NCBI GenBank assembly: GCA_902495455.1
Contig: CABUXJ010000049.1
Coordinates: forward strand, 1 to 8,004
Direction: 5' to 3'
DNA: 8,004 nucleotides
Origin: an uncultured Prevotella sp.
GTDB lineage: Bacteria; Bacteroidota; Bacteroidia; Bacteroidales; Bacteroidaceae
This document shows positions 1-5,235 of the stretch, one piece after another. The notes beneath the pieces were generated by a model. The model was not told the DNA's origin, did no database searches, and worked only from the letters and a program-made list of their open reading frames with translations. Each line of letters begins with the position of its first letter. Within the stretch, counting starts at the first letter, position 1. The position numbers were made by a program, and so were the translations under genes.

Positions 1-410
1 CCATACTTACAATGATTGAACGCAGCACCAACTTCCTGCTAATGGAGAGGTTGAAACACGGGAAGAAAGCCAAACCGCTGGCAAAAACCGTCTATAGGTT
101 ATTGTTGCCCTACAAGGGAAACGGACTGAAGACAATGACGACAGACAACGGGAGTGAATTCGCCGAGCATGAATGGATAACGAGGAAGCTCGGGGTGCCG
201 GTTTTCTTCACTGACTCATACTCCTCTTGGCAGAAAGGAGCGGTTGAGAACACTAATAAGCTCATAAGGCAATATATACCGAAAGGTACAGATATAAGCT
301 CTATTACTGACAGGAGAATTGCGGTCATACAGGCCAAAATAAACCGAAGACCGAGAGAAAAATTACATTTTTCTACACCTGTTAGAGAGTTTTACAAAAA
401 CTTTTCGTAA
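1..410 (+). CDS. IS30-family transposase, C-terminal part (5' end outside window)
   Basis: This is the C-terminal end of a DDE transposase of the IS30 family, which cuts and rejoins the ends of its own insertion sequence. The reading frame is open from the left edge, so the start, the helix-turn-helix and the first catalytic Asp lie outside the window. What is visible is the second catalytic Asp in TTDNGSEF (Asp codon near base 144) and the catalytic Glu in GAVENTNKLIRQY (near base 246), followed by the IS30-typical PKGTDISSI stretch and a tail containing NRRPREKLHFSTP. The D-to-E spacing of about 34 residues fits the family. The frame shows no internal stop, so nothing here indicates a dead copy, but intactness cannot be judged without the upstream half. 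It is similar in type to the transposase of the Bacteroides element IS4351 (recalled, not aligned). It points towards the cobS gene but is not functionally related to it. Confidence 0.9.
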   Translation, partial: ILTMIERSTNFLLMERLKHGKKAKPLAKTVYRLLLPYKGNGLKTMTTDNGSEFAEHEWITRKLGVPVFFTDSYSSWQKGAVENTNKLIRQYIPKGTDISSITDRRIAVIQAKINRRPREKLHFSTPVREFYKNFS

Positions 411-440
411 TATTGCACTTGCTTGTTGACTCTTTACACA
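1..440 (+). mobile_element. Right-hand part of an IS30-family insertion sequence
   Basis: The transposase ends at base 410, and IS elements of this family normally finish within a few tens of bases of the stop codon. The stretch around 411-440 is therefore the likely right end, including the terminal inverted repeat. The exact boundary and any target duplication cannot be fixed, because the left end is not in the window and there is no second copy to compare. The end coordinate is an estimate. Confidence 0.5.
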
Positions 441-458
441 AAAAAATATGGCCTGCAG

Positions 459-490
459 TTTGGCCGTATGTCATAAATGAGCTAACTTTG
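459..490 (+). promoter_or_regulatory. Bacteroidota-type promoter for cobS
   Basis: A -33 element TTTG (459-462) lies 20 bases before a -7 element TAACTTTG (483-490), matching the sigma-ABfr consensus TTTG-N19/20-TAnnTTTG. Transcription should start near base 495-498, which leaves a leader of about 94 nt before the chosen cobS ATG. The promoter lies just outside the probable IS end, so cobS has its own promoter and does not depend on read-through from the transposase. Confidence 0.7.
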
Positions 491-496
491 CGGACA

Positions 497-590
497 CTTG
501 GAGGTCTCGGACAGGGCGTTTCACCACAACAGCCGCATCGGAAGCGGGGTGGCGGGCAGCCCGAAAGAACCTTCTGACAACGTCGAAACA
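497..590 (+). promoter_or_regulatory. GC-rich structured 5' leader of cobS
   Basis: The leader between the predicted transcription start and the cobS ATG is far more GC-rich than the flanking DNA. It can fold: CACC (522-525) pairs with GGTG (548-551), and inside it CCGC (533-536) pairs with GCGG (544-547), with a 7-nt one-sided bulge. A short palindrome around CGGGCAGCCCG follows at 553-563. The 3' part (AGCCCGAA near 558-565 and AACGTCG near 579-585) loosely resembles the 3' end of some cobalamin riboswitches, but the diagnostic 5' aptamer core is not present. I treat it as a possible regulatory leader of unknown type. Confidence 0.35.
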
Positions 591-1406
591 ATGAGAATCC
601 CTCTGAACACATCTCGATGGTATGACCGCATCCTGGCGTCATTCATCTTCTATACACGTCTGCCGCTATGGCGGATACGCCGTCCGTCGGACGCCGCTTT
701 CCGCTGTGTGGCGGAATATTGGCCCCTGACAGGATGGCTGACCGGCGGTCTTACGGCTGCTATCATCTATTGTGCAACCGCGATTGTCCCCTACCCCGCA
801 GCTGTCGTGCTGGCTATGGCCACACGCGTTTGGCTCACGGGAGCCATACACGAAGACGGGCTGCGCCGCTTCTGTGACAGCATGAGCTACCGTACGGATG
901 ATCCGCACCGGACTCTCGCCGTCATGAAAAGTCCGCTGACTGGAACCCGAGGTGTGGTAGCCATCGTGCTCTACGAACTGGCCGTCTGTGCGGCTCTCTG
1001 TTCCATGACACCCGTTATGGCTGCCGCAACAGTCTTTGCGGCCGACCCCTACGCCAAGATGGTGGCCGGACAGCTGACCGTCATGATGCCTCACGTGCGC
1101 ACGGAGGAAGAGGCTGACGCCGGACTGACATTCCGACGCATGCCCGTCAGCGCAGGAATTGGTTTCGCCGTACAGGGCCTGCTACCGTTGGCGGCATTTA
1201 TATATATAATAATGTGTAAGGGAATGGACTGGCAGATGATTGTCTTCACACCCTGTCTGGTCATGTACGGACTTTATCTCCTTGTCAACAGACGGCTGCA
1301 CGGATACACTCACGAATGTTGCGGAGCCGCATATCTGCTCATGGAACTTACATTCTATCTGACCGCTGCGGCCTTGATGTGGAGCAACGGATCCGTCACG
1401 ACATGA
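591..1406 (+). CDS. cobS: CobS-like adenosylcobinamide-GDP ribazoletransferase, divergent
   Basis: CobS is the integral-membrane enzyme that joins adenosylcobinamide-GDP to alpha-ribazole (or its phosphate) in the last part of cobalamin synthesis. The 271-residue product has the family length, hydrophobic segments throughout, the N-terminal SFIFYTRLP signature (about residues 17-25), PLTGWLTGG (45-53), GAIHEDG (84-90) and the C-terminal GYTHECCGA (238-246). The ATG at 591 is preferred over the in-frame ATG at 498 because the family begins shortly before the FxTRLP motif and because 498 lies almost on the predicted transcription start. Several normally acidic positions are changed: the Asp of GLAD reads Arg (residue 93), the MKDS/MRDS motif reads MKSP (112-115), and the TGD motif reads THE (240-242). 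The reading frame is otherwise intact. No other cob gene is adjacent in this window. The family call is secure, but whether the enzyme is active is doubtful. Confidence 0.85.
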   Translation: MRIPLNTSRWYDRILASFIFYTRLPLWRIRRPSDAAFRCVAEYWPLTGWLTGGLTAAIIYCATAIVPYPAAVVLAMATRVWLTGAIHEDGLRRFCDSMSYRTDDPHRTLAVMKSPLTGTRGVVAIVLYELAVCAALCSMTPVMAAATVFAADPYAKMVAGQLTVMMPHVRTEEEADAGLTFRRMPVSAGIGFAVQGLLPLAAFIYIIMCKGMDWQMIVFTPCLVMYGLYLLVNRRLHGYTHECCGAAYLLMELTFYLTAAALMWSNGSVTT

Positions 1407-1586
1407 CAAAAACGGGCTTCACAAATCATCGTTTACATTAACAGACAGAGCATTAGCCGTCTTCCCCGCATACTTTTCTATCATATTTTTTCACTCGTAC
1501 GTGTCTTTTTCACTATACGTTTATGCCCGTTTTAAAGCCATTCAATCAATAAAAATCAATATTTTCTTACTTTTCTTGTAAAAAAG
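1407..1586. other. AT-rich intergenic region after cobS, no gene seen
   Basis: No convincing reading frame, RNA gene or intrinsic terminator is visible between cobS and the next promoter. The only structure noted is a 9-bp inverted pair, AAAACGGGC (1409-1417) and GCCCGTTTT (1525-1533), separated by 107 bases, which could be chance. How cobS transcription ends is not evident. Confidence 0.5.
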
Positions 1587-1617
1587 TTTGGCGTATTGAA
1601 TATAATTTATACCTTTG
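1587..1617 (+). promoter_or_regulatory. Strong Bacteroidota promoter for the outer-membrane protein gene
   Basis: TTTG (1587-1590) and TACCTTTG (1610-1617) are separated by exactly 19 bases, a near-perfect sigma-ABfr promoter. The predicted start near 1622-1625 gives a short A/T-rich untranslated leader ending in AAAAAGGAAAAATT just before the ATG. That kind of A-rich leader is typical of highly translated Bacteroidota genes. Confidence 0.85.
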
Positions 1618-1660
1618 CAGCAGAATTTTAACCCAATTATTAATTTAAAAAGGAAAAATT

Positions 1661-2188
1661 ATGAAAAAGTTATTCTTGATGGCAGCCATGATGGTTGCAA
1701 CACTGGCAGCTAACGCACAGATTTATGTCGGTGGATCACTCGGTTTCGAATCAAGCAAGGAGAACAAGGATGCTGACGCTCTGACAAGCTTCTCTATCAA
1801 GCCTGAAGTAGGTTATAACCTCAGCGACAACTTCGCAGTTGGTATCCAACTCGGTTTCTCTTCTGAAGAGCAGAGCAAGGATGTTACTGTAAGCACGTTT
1901 GAGATTGCTCCCTACGCTCGCTACACATTCGCAAAGGTAGGTGCTGCTTCTTTCTTCGCTGACGGTGGTATCCAGTTCATCTCTTACGGTAGCGATGCCA
2001 AGGGTTCTACTTTCGGTATCGGCGTACGCCCCGGCGTTAAGTTCGCTGCTTCTGAGAAAGTTGACGTTATCGCTAAGCTCGGTTACCTCGGCTACAAGAA
2101 AGACAACGACGACCTCGGCGGTGGTTCTGCTTTCGGCCTGAACATCGACAATACCAACCTCGAGCTCGGTGTATTCTTCAACTTCTAA
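1661..2188 (+). CDS. Small outer-membrane beta-barrel protein (OmpX/OmpA-barrel type)
   Basis: The 175-residue product begins with a clear signal peptide: MKK, a hydrophobic core, then ANA before Gln, with likely signal peptidase I cleavage between Ala19 and Gln20. The mature part alternates polar and hydrophobic residues in the way of transmembrane beta-strands, with Gly and aromatic residues at expected strand edges (YVGGSLGFE, VGYNLSDNFAVGIQLGF, IAPYARYTF, FFADGGIQF, VRPGVKFA, LELGVFFNF). It ends in a terminal Phe that fits the signal read by the BAM assembly machinery. Size and pattern suggest an eight-stranded barrel of the outer membrane beta-barrel domain family. Codons are strongly biased (GGT, GCT, CTC, AAG, AAC), unlike the flanking genes, suggesting high expression. 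The gene appears monocistronic, with its own promoter and terminator. The ligand or role cannot be told from sequence; porin, adhesin or structural roles are all possible. Confidence 0.85.
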   Translation: MKKLFLMAAMMVATLAANAQIYVGGSLGFESSKENKDADALTSFSIKPEVGYNLSDNFAVGIQLGFSSEEQSKDVTVSTFEIAPYARYTFAKVGAASFFADGGIQFISYGSDAKGSTFGIGVRPGVKFAASEKVDVIAKLGYLGYKKDNDDLGGGSAFGLNIDNTNLELGVFFNF

Positions 2189-2215
2189 TTCTGAAGAACA
2201 AGAACATCACATACG

Positions 2216-2246
2216 GCGTCCGGTCTTACGACCGGACGCTTTTTTG
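2216..2246 (+). terminator. Intrinsic terminator of the beta-barrel gene
   Basis: A perfect 10-bp GC-rich stem (GCGTCCGGTC at 2216-2225 with GACCGGACGC at 2230-2239) closes a TTAC loop and is followed at once by six T residues (2240-2245). It lies 27 bases after the stop codon at 2188 and isolates this gene from the ffh block. Confidence 0.95.
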
Positions 2247-2317
2247 TTATATACCATTCTCTAATACAACCACAACATCATCATATTTCCGCAGGCATCG
2301 CAAGACAGCACGAATTT

Positions 2318-2346
2318 ATTGCACACATAAAATAGATGTGCGCAAT
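2318..2346. repeat. Imperfect hairpin / palindrome upstream of ffh
   Basis: TTGCACACAT (2319-2328) and ATGTGCGCAA (2336-2345) form a stem with one mismatch around a 7-base A/T-rich loop, and an A-T pair (2318, 2346) extends it. No T-run follows directly. It lies about 70 bases upstream of the ffh -7 element, so it may be a regulator binding site or simply a remnant structure. No gene is visible in the rest of 2247-2410, which is AT-rich. Confidence 0.4.
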
Positions 2347-2415
2347 TTGAGGAAACTTCTTTTTAAAATAGTTTAAATAGGTGATAGTTTATTCGCTTTT
2401 TCTGATTATATAAGC

Positions 2416-2423
2416 TATCTTTG
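2416..2423 (+). promoter_or_regulatory. -7 element of a promoter for ffh
   Basis: TATCTTTG matches the Bacteroidota -7 consensus TAnnTTTG exactly. The -33 region is poor: no TTTG lies at the usual 19-20 base spacing. The predicted transcript starts near 2429-2432, immediately before the structured leader, which supports this as a real start site for ffh and possibly for the whole downstream block. Confidence 0.6.
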
Positions 2424-2433
2424 CATAATAAGG

Positions 2434-2498
2434 ATTGTGTCCGCGGCCCCAACAGACCGGAACAAGGCGACTTGGGTTTTACGAAATCAGGACACATA
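2434..2498 (+). ncRNA. Structured 5' leader of ffh (candidate cis-acting RNA)
   Basis: The predicted ffh transcript begins with a closed structure. TGTGTCC (2436-2442) pairs perfectly with GGACACA (2490-2496), and inside it CCCAA (2448-2452) pairs with TTGGG (2472-2476). The inner loop (2453-2471) contains CAGACCGGAACAAGG, which shares CAG and CCGGAA with the conserved apical region of bacterial SRP RNA, but it does not form the normal SRP-RNA stem around GGAA. The element ends about 35 bases before the ATG, and the remaining spacer is A/T-rich and apparently unstructured. I call it a candidate regulatory leader. It is not a standard ffs gene, and its function is unproven. Confidence 0.45.
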
Positions 2499-2531
2499 GT
2501 AAATCGAATATAACAATAATAAATACAGAAG

Positions 2532-3893
2532 ATGTTTGAGAATTTAAGTGACAGACTGGAACGCTCGTTTAAAATACTCAAGGGCGAAGGCAAAATCACT
2601 GAGATTAATGTTGCGGAGACGCTGAAAGACGTGCGCAGAGCACTTCTCGACGCTGACGTCAACTATAAAGTGGCAAAGACTTTCACCGACACGGTGAAGA
2701 AAAAGGCTATGGGTATGAACGTGCTCACGGCCGTAAAGCCGAGTCAGCTCATGGTCAAGATAGTGCATGACGAGCTGACGGAACTGATGGGTGGAAAGGC
2801 CGTGGAGATGAAACTCGAAGGACGGCCCGCCATTATATTAATGTCCGGTCTGCAAGGTTCGGGAAAGACAACATTCAGCGGAAAGTTGGCAAACCTCCTG
2901 AAAACAAAACAACGCAAGAATCCGCTGCTCGTGGCATGCGACGTCTATCGTCCGGCTGCCATCGAACAGCTGAAGGTTGTCGGCCAAACCGTAGGCGTTC
3001 CTGTCTACTCTGAGCCGGACAGCAAGAACGTTCTGGACATCGCGGCCAATGCCATACGCGAGGCAAAGGCCAAGGGAAACGACGTTGTCATCATAGATAC
3101 CGCCGGACGTCTGGCCGTAGACGAGGAGATGATGAACGAGATTGAGGCTCTTAAGAACGCCGTCAATCCTGACGAGACACTCTTCGTCGTCGACTCAATG
3201 ACCGGTCAGGACGCTGTCAACACAGCCAAGGAGTTCAACGACCGGCTCGATTTCGACGGCGTTGTGCTCACCAAACTTGACGGTGACACACGCGGCGGTG
3301 CCGCCCTGTCCATCCGCACGGTGGTGACCAAGCCTATCAAGTTTGTCGGAACAGGAGAAAAGATGGAGGCCCTCGACGTCTTCCATCCCGAACGTATGGC
3401 CGACCGCATCCTCGGAATGGGTGACATCGTCAGCCTCGTGGAACGCGCTCAGGAGCAGTTTGACGAGAAACAGGCCAAGGAATTGGAGAAGAAGATTCGC
3501 AAGAATCAGTTTGACTTCAACGACTTCATGGCTCAGATTCAGCAAATCAAGAAGATGGGCAACATCAAGGACCTGGCTGCCATGATACCTGGCGTAGGCA
3601 AAGCCATCAAGGACGTGGATATCGACGACAACGCCTTCAAGGGCATTGAGGCCATCATCAACAGCATGACACCAAAAGAACGTACCAATCCGGACATCAT
3701 AAACCAAAGCCGCCGCATGCGCATCGCCAAGGGTTCAGGTACAAGCATTCAGGAGGTCAACCGTCTGCTGAAGCAGTTTGACCAGACCCGCAAGATGATG
3801 AAGATGGTGACCGGCACATCAAGCAGCAAGATGATGCAAATGGCCAACGCGATGAAGCACATGAAAGGCATGTCAGGCATGCCGAAGATATAA
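2532..3893 (+). CDS. ffh: Signal recognition particle protein Ffh (SRP54 GTPase)
   Basis: Ffh binds the SRP RNA and the signal sequences of nascent membrane and exported proteins, and brings the ribosome to FtsY at the inner membrane. The 453-residue product has the standard length and domain order: an N-domain helical bundle (about 1-95, with LSDRLERSF near the start), a G domain with the P-loop GLQGSGKTT (106-114), DVYRPAA (137-143), DTAGR (189-193), TKLDGD (247-252) and GTGEK (273-277), then an M domain from about 300. The C-terminal tail is rich in methionine (many Met between about 425 and 450), as expected for the signal-peptide groove. The ATG at 2532 gives the usual MFENLSDRL start. 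No key residue is missing. The gene follows a structured leader and is separated from folD by only 33 bases of repeat sequence. Confidence 0.98.
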   Translation: MFENLSDRLERSFKILKGEGKITEINVAETLKDVRRALLDADVNYKVAKTFTDTVKKKAMGMNVLTAVKPSQLMVKIVHDELTELMGGKAVEMKLEGRPAIILMSGLQGSGKTTFSGKLANLLKTKQRKNPLLVACDVYRPAAIEQLKVVGQTVGVPVYSEPDSKNVLDIAANAIREAKAKGNDVVIIDTAGRLAVDEEMMNEIEALKNAVNPDETLFVVDSMTGQDAVNTAKEFNDRLDFDGVVLTKLDGDTRGGAALSIRTVVTKPIKFVGTGEKMEALDVFHPERMADRILGMGDIVSLVERAQEQFDEKQAKELEKKIRKNQFDFNDFMAQIQQIKKMGNIKDLAAMIPGVGKAIKDVDIDDNAFKGIEAIINSMTPKERTNPDIINQSRRMRIAKGSGTSIQEVNRLLKQFDQTRKMMKMVTGTSSSKMMQMANAMKHMKGMSGMPKI

Positions 3894-3924
3894 CATCTTA
3901 CACATAACATCTAACATCTTACAT
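3891..3924 (+). repeat. Short direct repeats spanning the ffh/folD junction
   Basis: TAACATCT occurs three times (3891-3898, 3905-3912, 3912-3919), and the first and last copies extend to TAACATCTTACA. The first copy includes the ffh stop codon, so the repeat fills nearly the whole gap between ffh and folD. It is low-complexity, shows no terminator or promoter, and probably arose by slippage or local duplication. Confidence 0.75.
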
Positions 3925-3926
3925 TC

Positions 3927-4805
3927 ATGCAACTGATAGACGGAAAGGCCACAGCGGCCAAGATAAAGGAAGAAATCGCTCAGGAAGTAGAGCAGATTGT
4001 GGCAGCCGGTGGCAAACGCCCGCATCTGGCAGCAGTGCTCGTCGGACACGACGGCGGTTCGGAGACATACGTAAAGAACAAGGTGTTGGCGTGCGAGGCT
4101 TGCGGATTCAAGTCGTCACTGATACGCTTCGAGGACAATATAACAGAGGCTGAGCTACTGGAATGTGTGGACAAGCTCAACAAGGACAACGACGTCGACG
4201 GATTTATCGTCCAACTCCCATTGCCAAAGCACATCGACGAGCAGAAGGTGATAGAGGCCATCGACTACCGCAAGGACGTGGACGGATTCCATCCCATCAA
4301 CGTCGGCCGCATGGCCATCGGACTGCCCTGCTTCATCTCTGCCACACCGCTGGGCATCATAACACTGCTGCGCCGCTACGGCATAGAGACCAGCGGCAAG
4401 AAGTGTGTCATCCTCGGGCGCTCCAACATCGTCGGCAAGCCGATGGCACAGCTGATGATGCAGAAACAATACGGTGACGCTACGGTAACGGTATGTCACA
4501 GCCATTCAAAGACACTTAAGGAAGAATGTCGCGAAGCCGACATCATCATTGCTGCCATCGGCAGCCCCGATTTCGTAACGGCAGACATGGTGAAGGACGG
4601 CGCCGTTATCGTCGATGTGGGCACGACACGCGTTCCCGACGCATCACGCAAGAGCGGCTTCCGCCTCAACGGCGACGTCAAATTTGACGAAGTAGCCCCC
4701 AAATGCTCCTTCATCACCCCCGTTCCGGGCGGTGTCGGACCGATGACAATATGTTCATTGATGAAGAATACTCTGGCCGCAGGCAAGAAAGAGTATTATA
4801 AATAA
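3927..4805 (+). CDS. folD: Bifunctional methylenetetrahydrofolate dehydrogenase / methenyltetrahydrofolate cyclohydrolase
   Basis: FolD interconverts 5,10-methylene-, 5,10-methenyl- and 10-formyl-tetrahydrofolate using NAD(P), supplying one-carbon units for purine, formyl-Met and related synthesis in the cytoplasm. The 292-residue product has all family signatures: GGSETYVKNK with the catalytic Tyr48 and Lys52, VDGFIVQLPLP (90-100), KDVDGFHP (116-123) with the conserved Asp119, the Rossmann-fold LGRSNIVGKP (163-172), DVGTT (230-234) and TPVPGGVGPMT (264-274). Length is normal. The start at 3927 gives the usual MQLIDGKATA beginning, and no Shine-Dalgarno is visible. Its stop lies 2 bp before the small TPR gene, suggesting translational coupling. 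Nothing is odd in the protein. Its placement with an oxidoreductase operon may reflect growth-linked co-expression, not a shared pathway. Confidence 0.98.
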   Translation: MQLIDGKATAAKIKEEIAQEVEQIVAAGGKRPHLAAVLVGHDGGSETYVKNKVLACEACGFKSSLIRFEDNITEAELLECVDKLNKDNDVDGFIVQLPLPKHIDEQKVIEAIDYRKDVDGFHPINVGRMAIGLPCFISATPLGIITLLRRYGIETSGKKCVILGRSNIVGKPMAQLMMQKQYGDATVTVCHSHSKTLKEECREADIIIAAIGSPDFVTADMVKDGAVIVDVGTTRVPDASRKSGFRLNGDVKFDEVAPKCSFITPVPGGVGPMTICSLMKNTLAAGKKEYYK

Positions 4806-4807
4806 GG

Positions 4808-4987
4808 ATGAACAGCAAAGACTACTACGAGCGTGGCAACCGGTTCAGACGCGAAGGCAACTGGCAGGAGGCTATCAACTGCTATATTGCCGCAATAGAG
4901 CTCGACCCATGCAGCCCCGCCGTTGAAGCAAAACAGATGCTTGACGACATACTGGGCTATTATAATAAAGACATGTATAATCCATAA
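4808..4987 (+). CDS. Small single-TPR protein between folD and the oxidoreductase genes
   Basis: This 59-residue frame starts at an ATG 2 bp after the folD stop and ends 12 bp before the ferredoxin-subunit start. It fills the gap in the operon, on the same strand and with similar codon use. The sequence contains one recognisable tetratricopeptide repeat: YYERGNRFRREGNWQEAINCY (about 6-26) followed by AAIELDP (28-34), with the typical Gly/Ala, Tyr, Ala and Asp-Pro positions. A second helix-rich part (EAKQMLDDILGYYNKDMYNP) follows. No signal peptide or membrane segment is visible, so it should be cytoplasmic. A single TPR is too small for a superhelix, so it may oligomerise or dock on a partner such as the neighbouring oxidoreductase. 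That role is inferred only from position. The alternative, chance coding, is unlikely given the exact fit and the TPR pattern. Confidence 0.85.
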   Translation: MNSKDYYERGNRFRREGNWQEAINCYIAAIELDPCSPAVEAKQMLDDILGYYNKDMYNP

Positions 4988-4999
4988 ATACAGAGCGAT

Positions 5000-5230
5000 A
5001 TGGGAAGAATAAGAGGTGCCATTGTCGTAGATACAGGCAGGTGTAAAGGCTGCGCATTGTGCGTGGAAGCCTGCCCTAAGAACGTAATTGAATTGGCGAA
5101 GAAAGTTAACGTCAACGGATATACATACGCCGAAGCCGTCCGTATGGAAGATTGCATCGGTTGTGCATCATGCGGTATCGTGTGTCCGGACGGGTGTATC
5201 ACCGTATATAAAAAGAAAATGGAGGGCTAA
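5000..5230 (+). CDS. korD: 2-oxoacid:ferredoxin oxidoreductase, delta (2x[4Fe-4S] ferredoxin) subunit
   Basis: This is the ferredoxin-like subunit that carries electrons from the catalytic subunits to external ferredoxin. The 76-residue product has two complete CxxCxxCxxxCP motifs: Cys15, 18, 21 and 25 (CKGCALCVEACP) and Cys52, 55, 58 and 62 (CIGCASCGIVCP), which should bind two [4Fe-4S] clusters. The N-terminus (GRIRGAIVVDTGR) and the short spacer (VNVNGYTYAEAV) are typical of delta subunits in four-subunit enzymes. It precedes the alpha gene by 5 bp. The korD name follows 2-oxoglutarate enzymes; vorD/porD-type naming is equally possible because the substrate is not defined by this subunit. 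Confidence 0.92.
   Translation: MGRIRGAIVVDTGRCKGCALCVEACPKNVIELAKKVNVNGYTYAEAVRMEDCIGCASCGIVCPDGCITVYKKKMEG
5221..5225 (+). promoter_or_regulatory. Shine-Dalgarno-like GGAGG before the alpha subunit gene
   Basis: GGAGG lies within the last codons of the delta-subunit gene, 10 bases before the ATG at 5236. Most starts in this window have no such site. It may reinforce coupled translation of alpha with delta, but it may also be incidental coding sequence. Confidence 0.4.
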
Positions 5231-5235
5231 GAATC

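Noticed and set aside
440..590. A complete cobalamin riboswitch before cobS
   Set aside because: The diagnostic 5' aptamer core (AGGGAA followed by paired GTG/CGG-type segments and the CCCGCAACTG-like block) is not found. Only weak 3' resemblance remains.
498..590. cobS starting at the in-frame ATG at 498
   Set aside because: The extra 31 residues show no membrane or CobS character, and the ATG coincides with the predicted transcription start. The ATG at 591 fits the family N-terminus.
1409..1533. AAAACGGGC / GCCCGTTTT inverted pair in the gap after cobS
   Set aside because: Nine bases separated by 107 is easily chance and no further structure, gene or transposase links the two halves.
2434..2498. 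A standard SRP RNA (ffs) gene directly upstream of ffh
   Set aside because: Only CAG and CCGGAA are shared. The stem that should flank the GGAA tetraloop (UCC with GGA) and the AGCAG side of the internal loop are missing, so this is not a normal small SRP RNA.
3891..3924. Tandem repeats read as a possible CRISPR or attachment site
   Set aside because: Units are only 8-12 bases with no spacers, no cas genes and no integrase nearby. They are simple short direct repeats.
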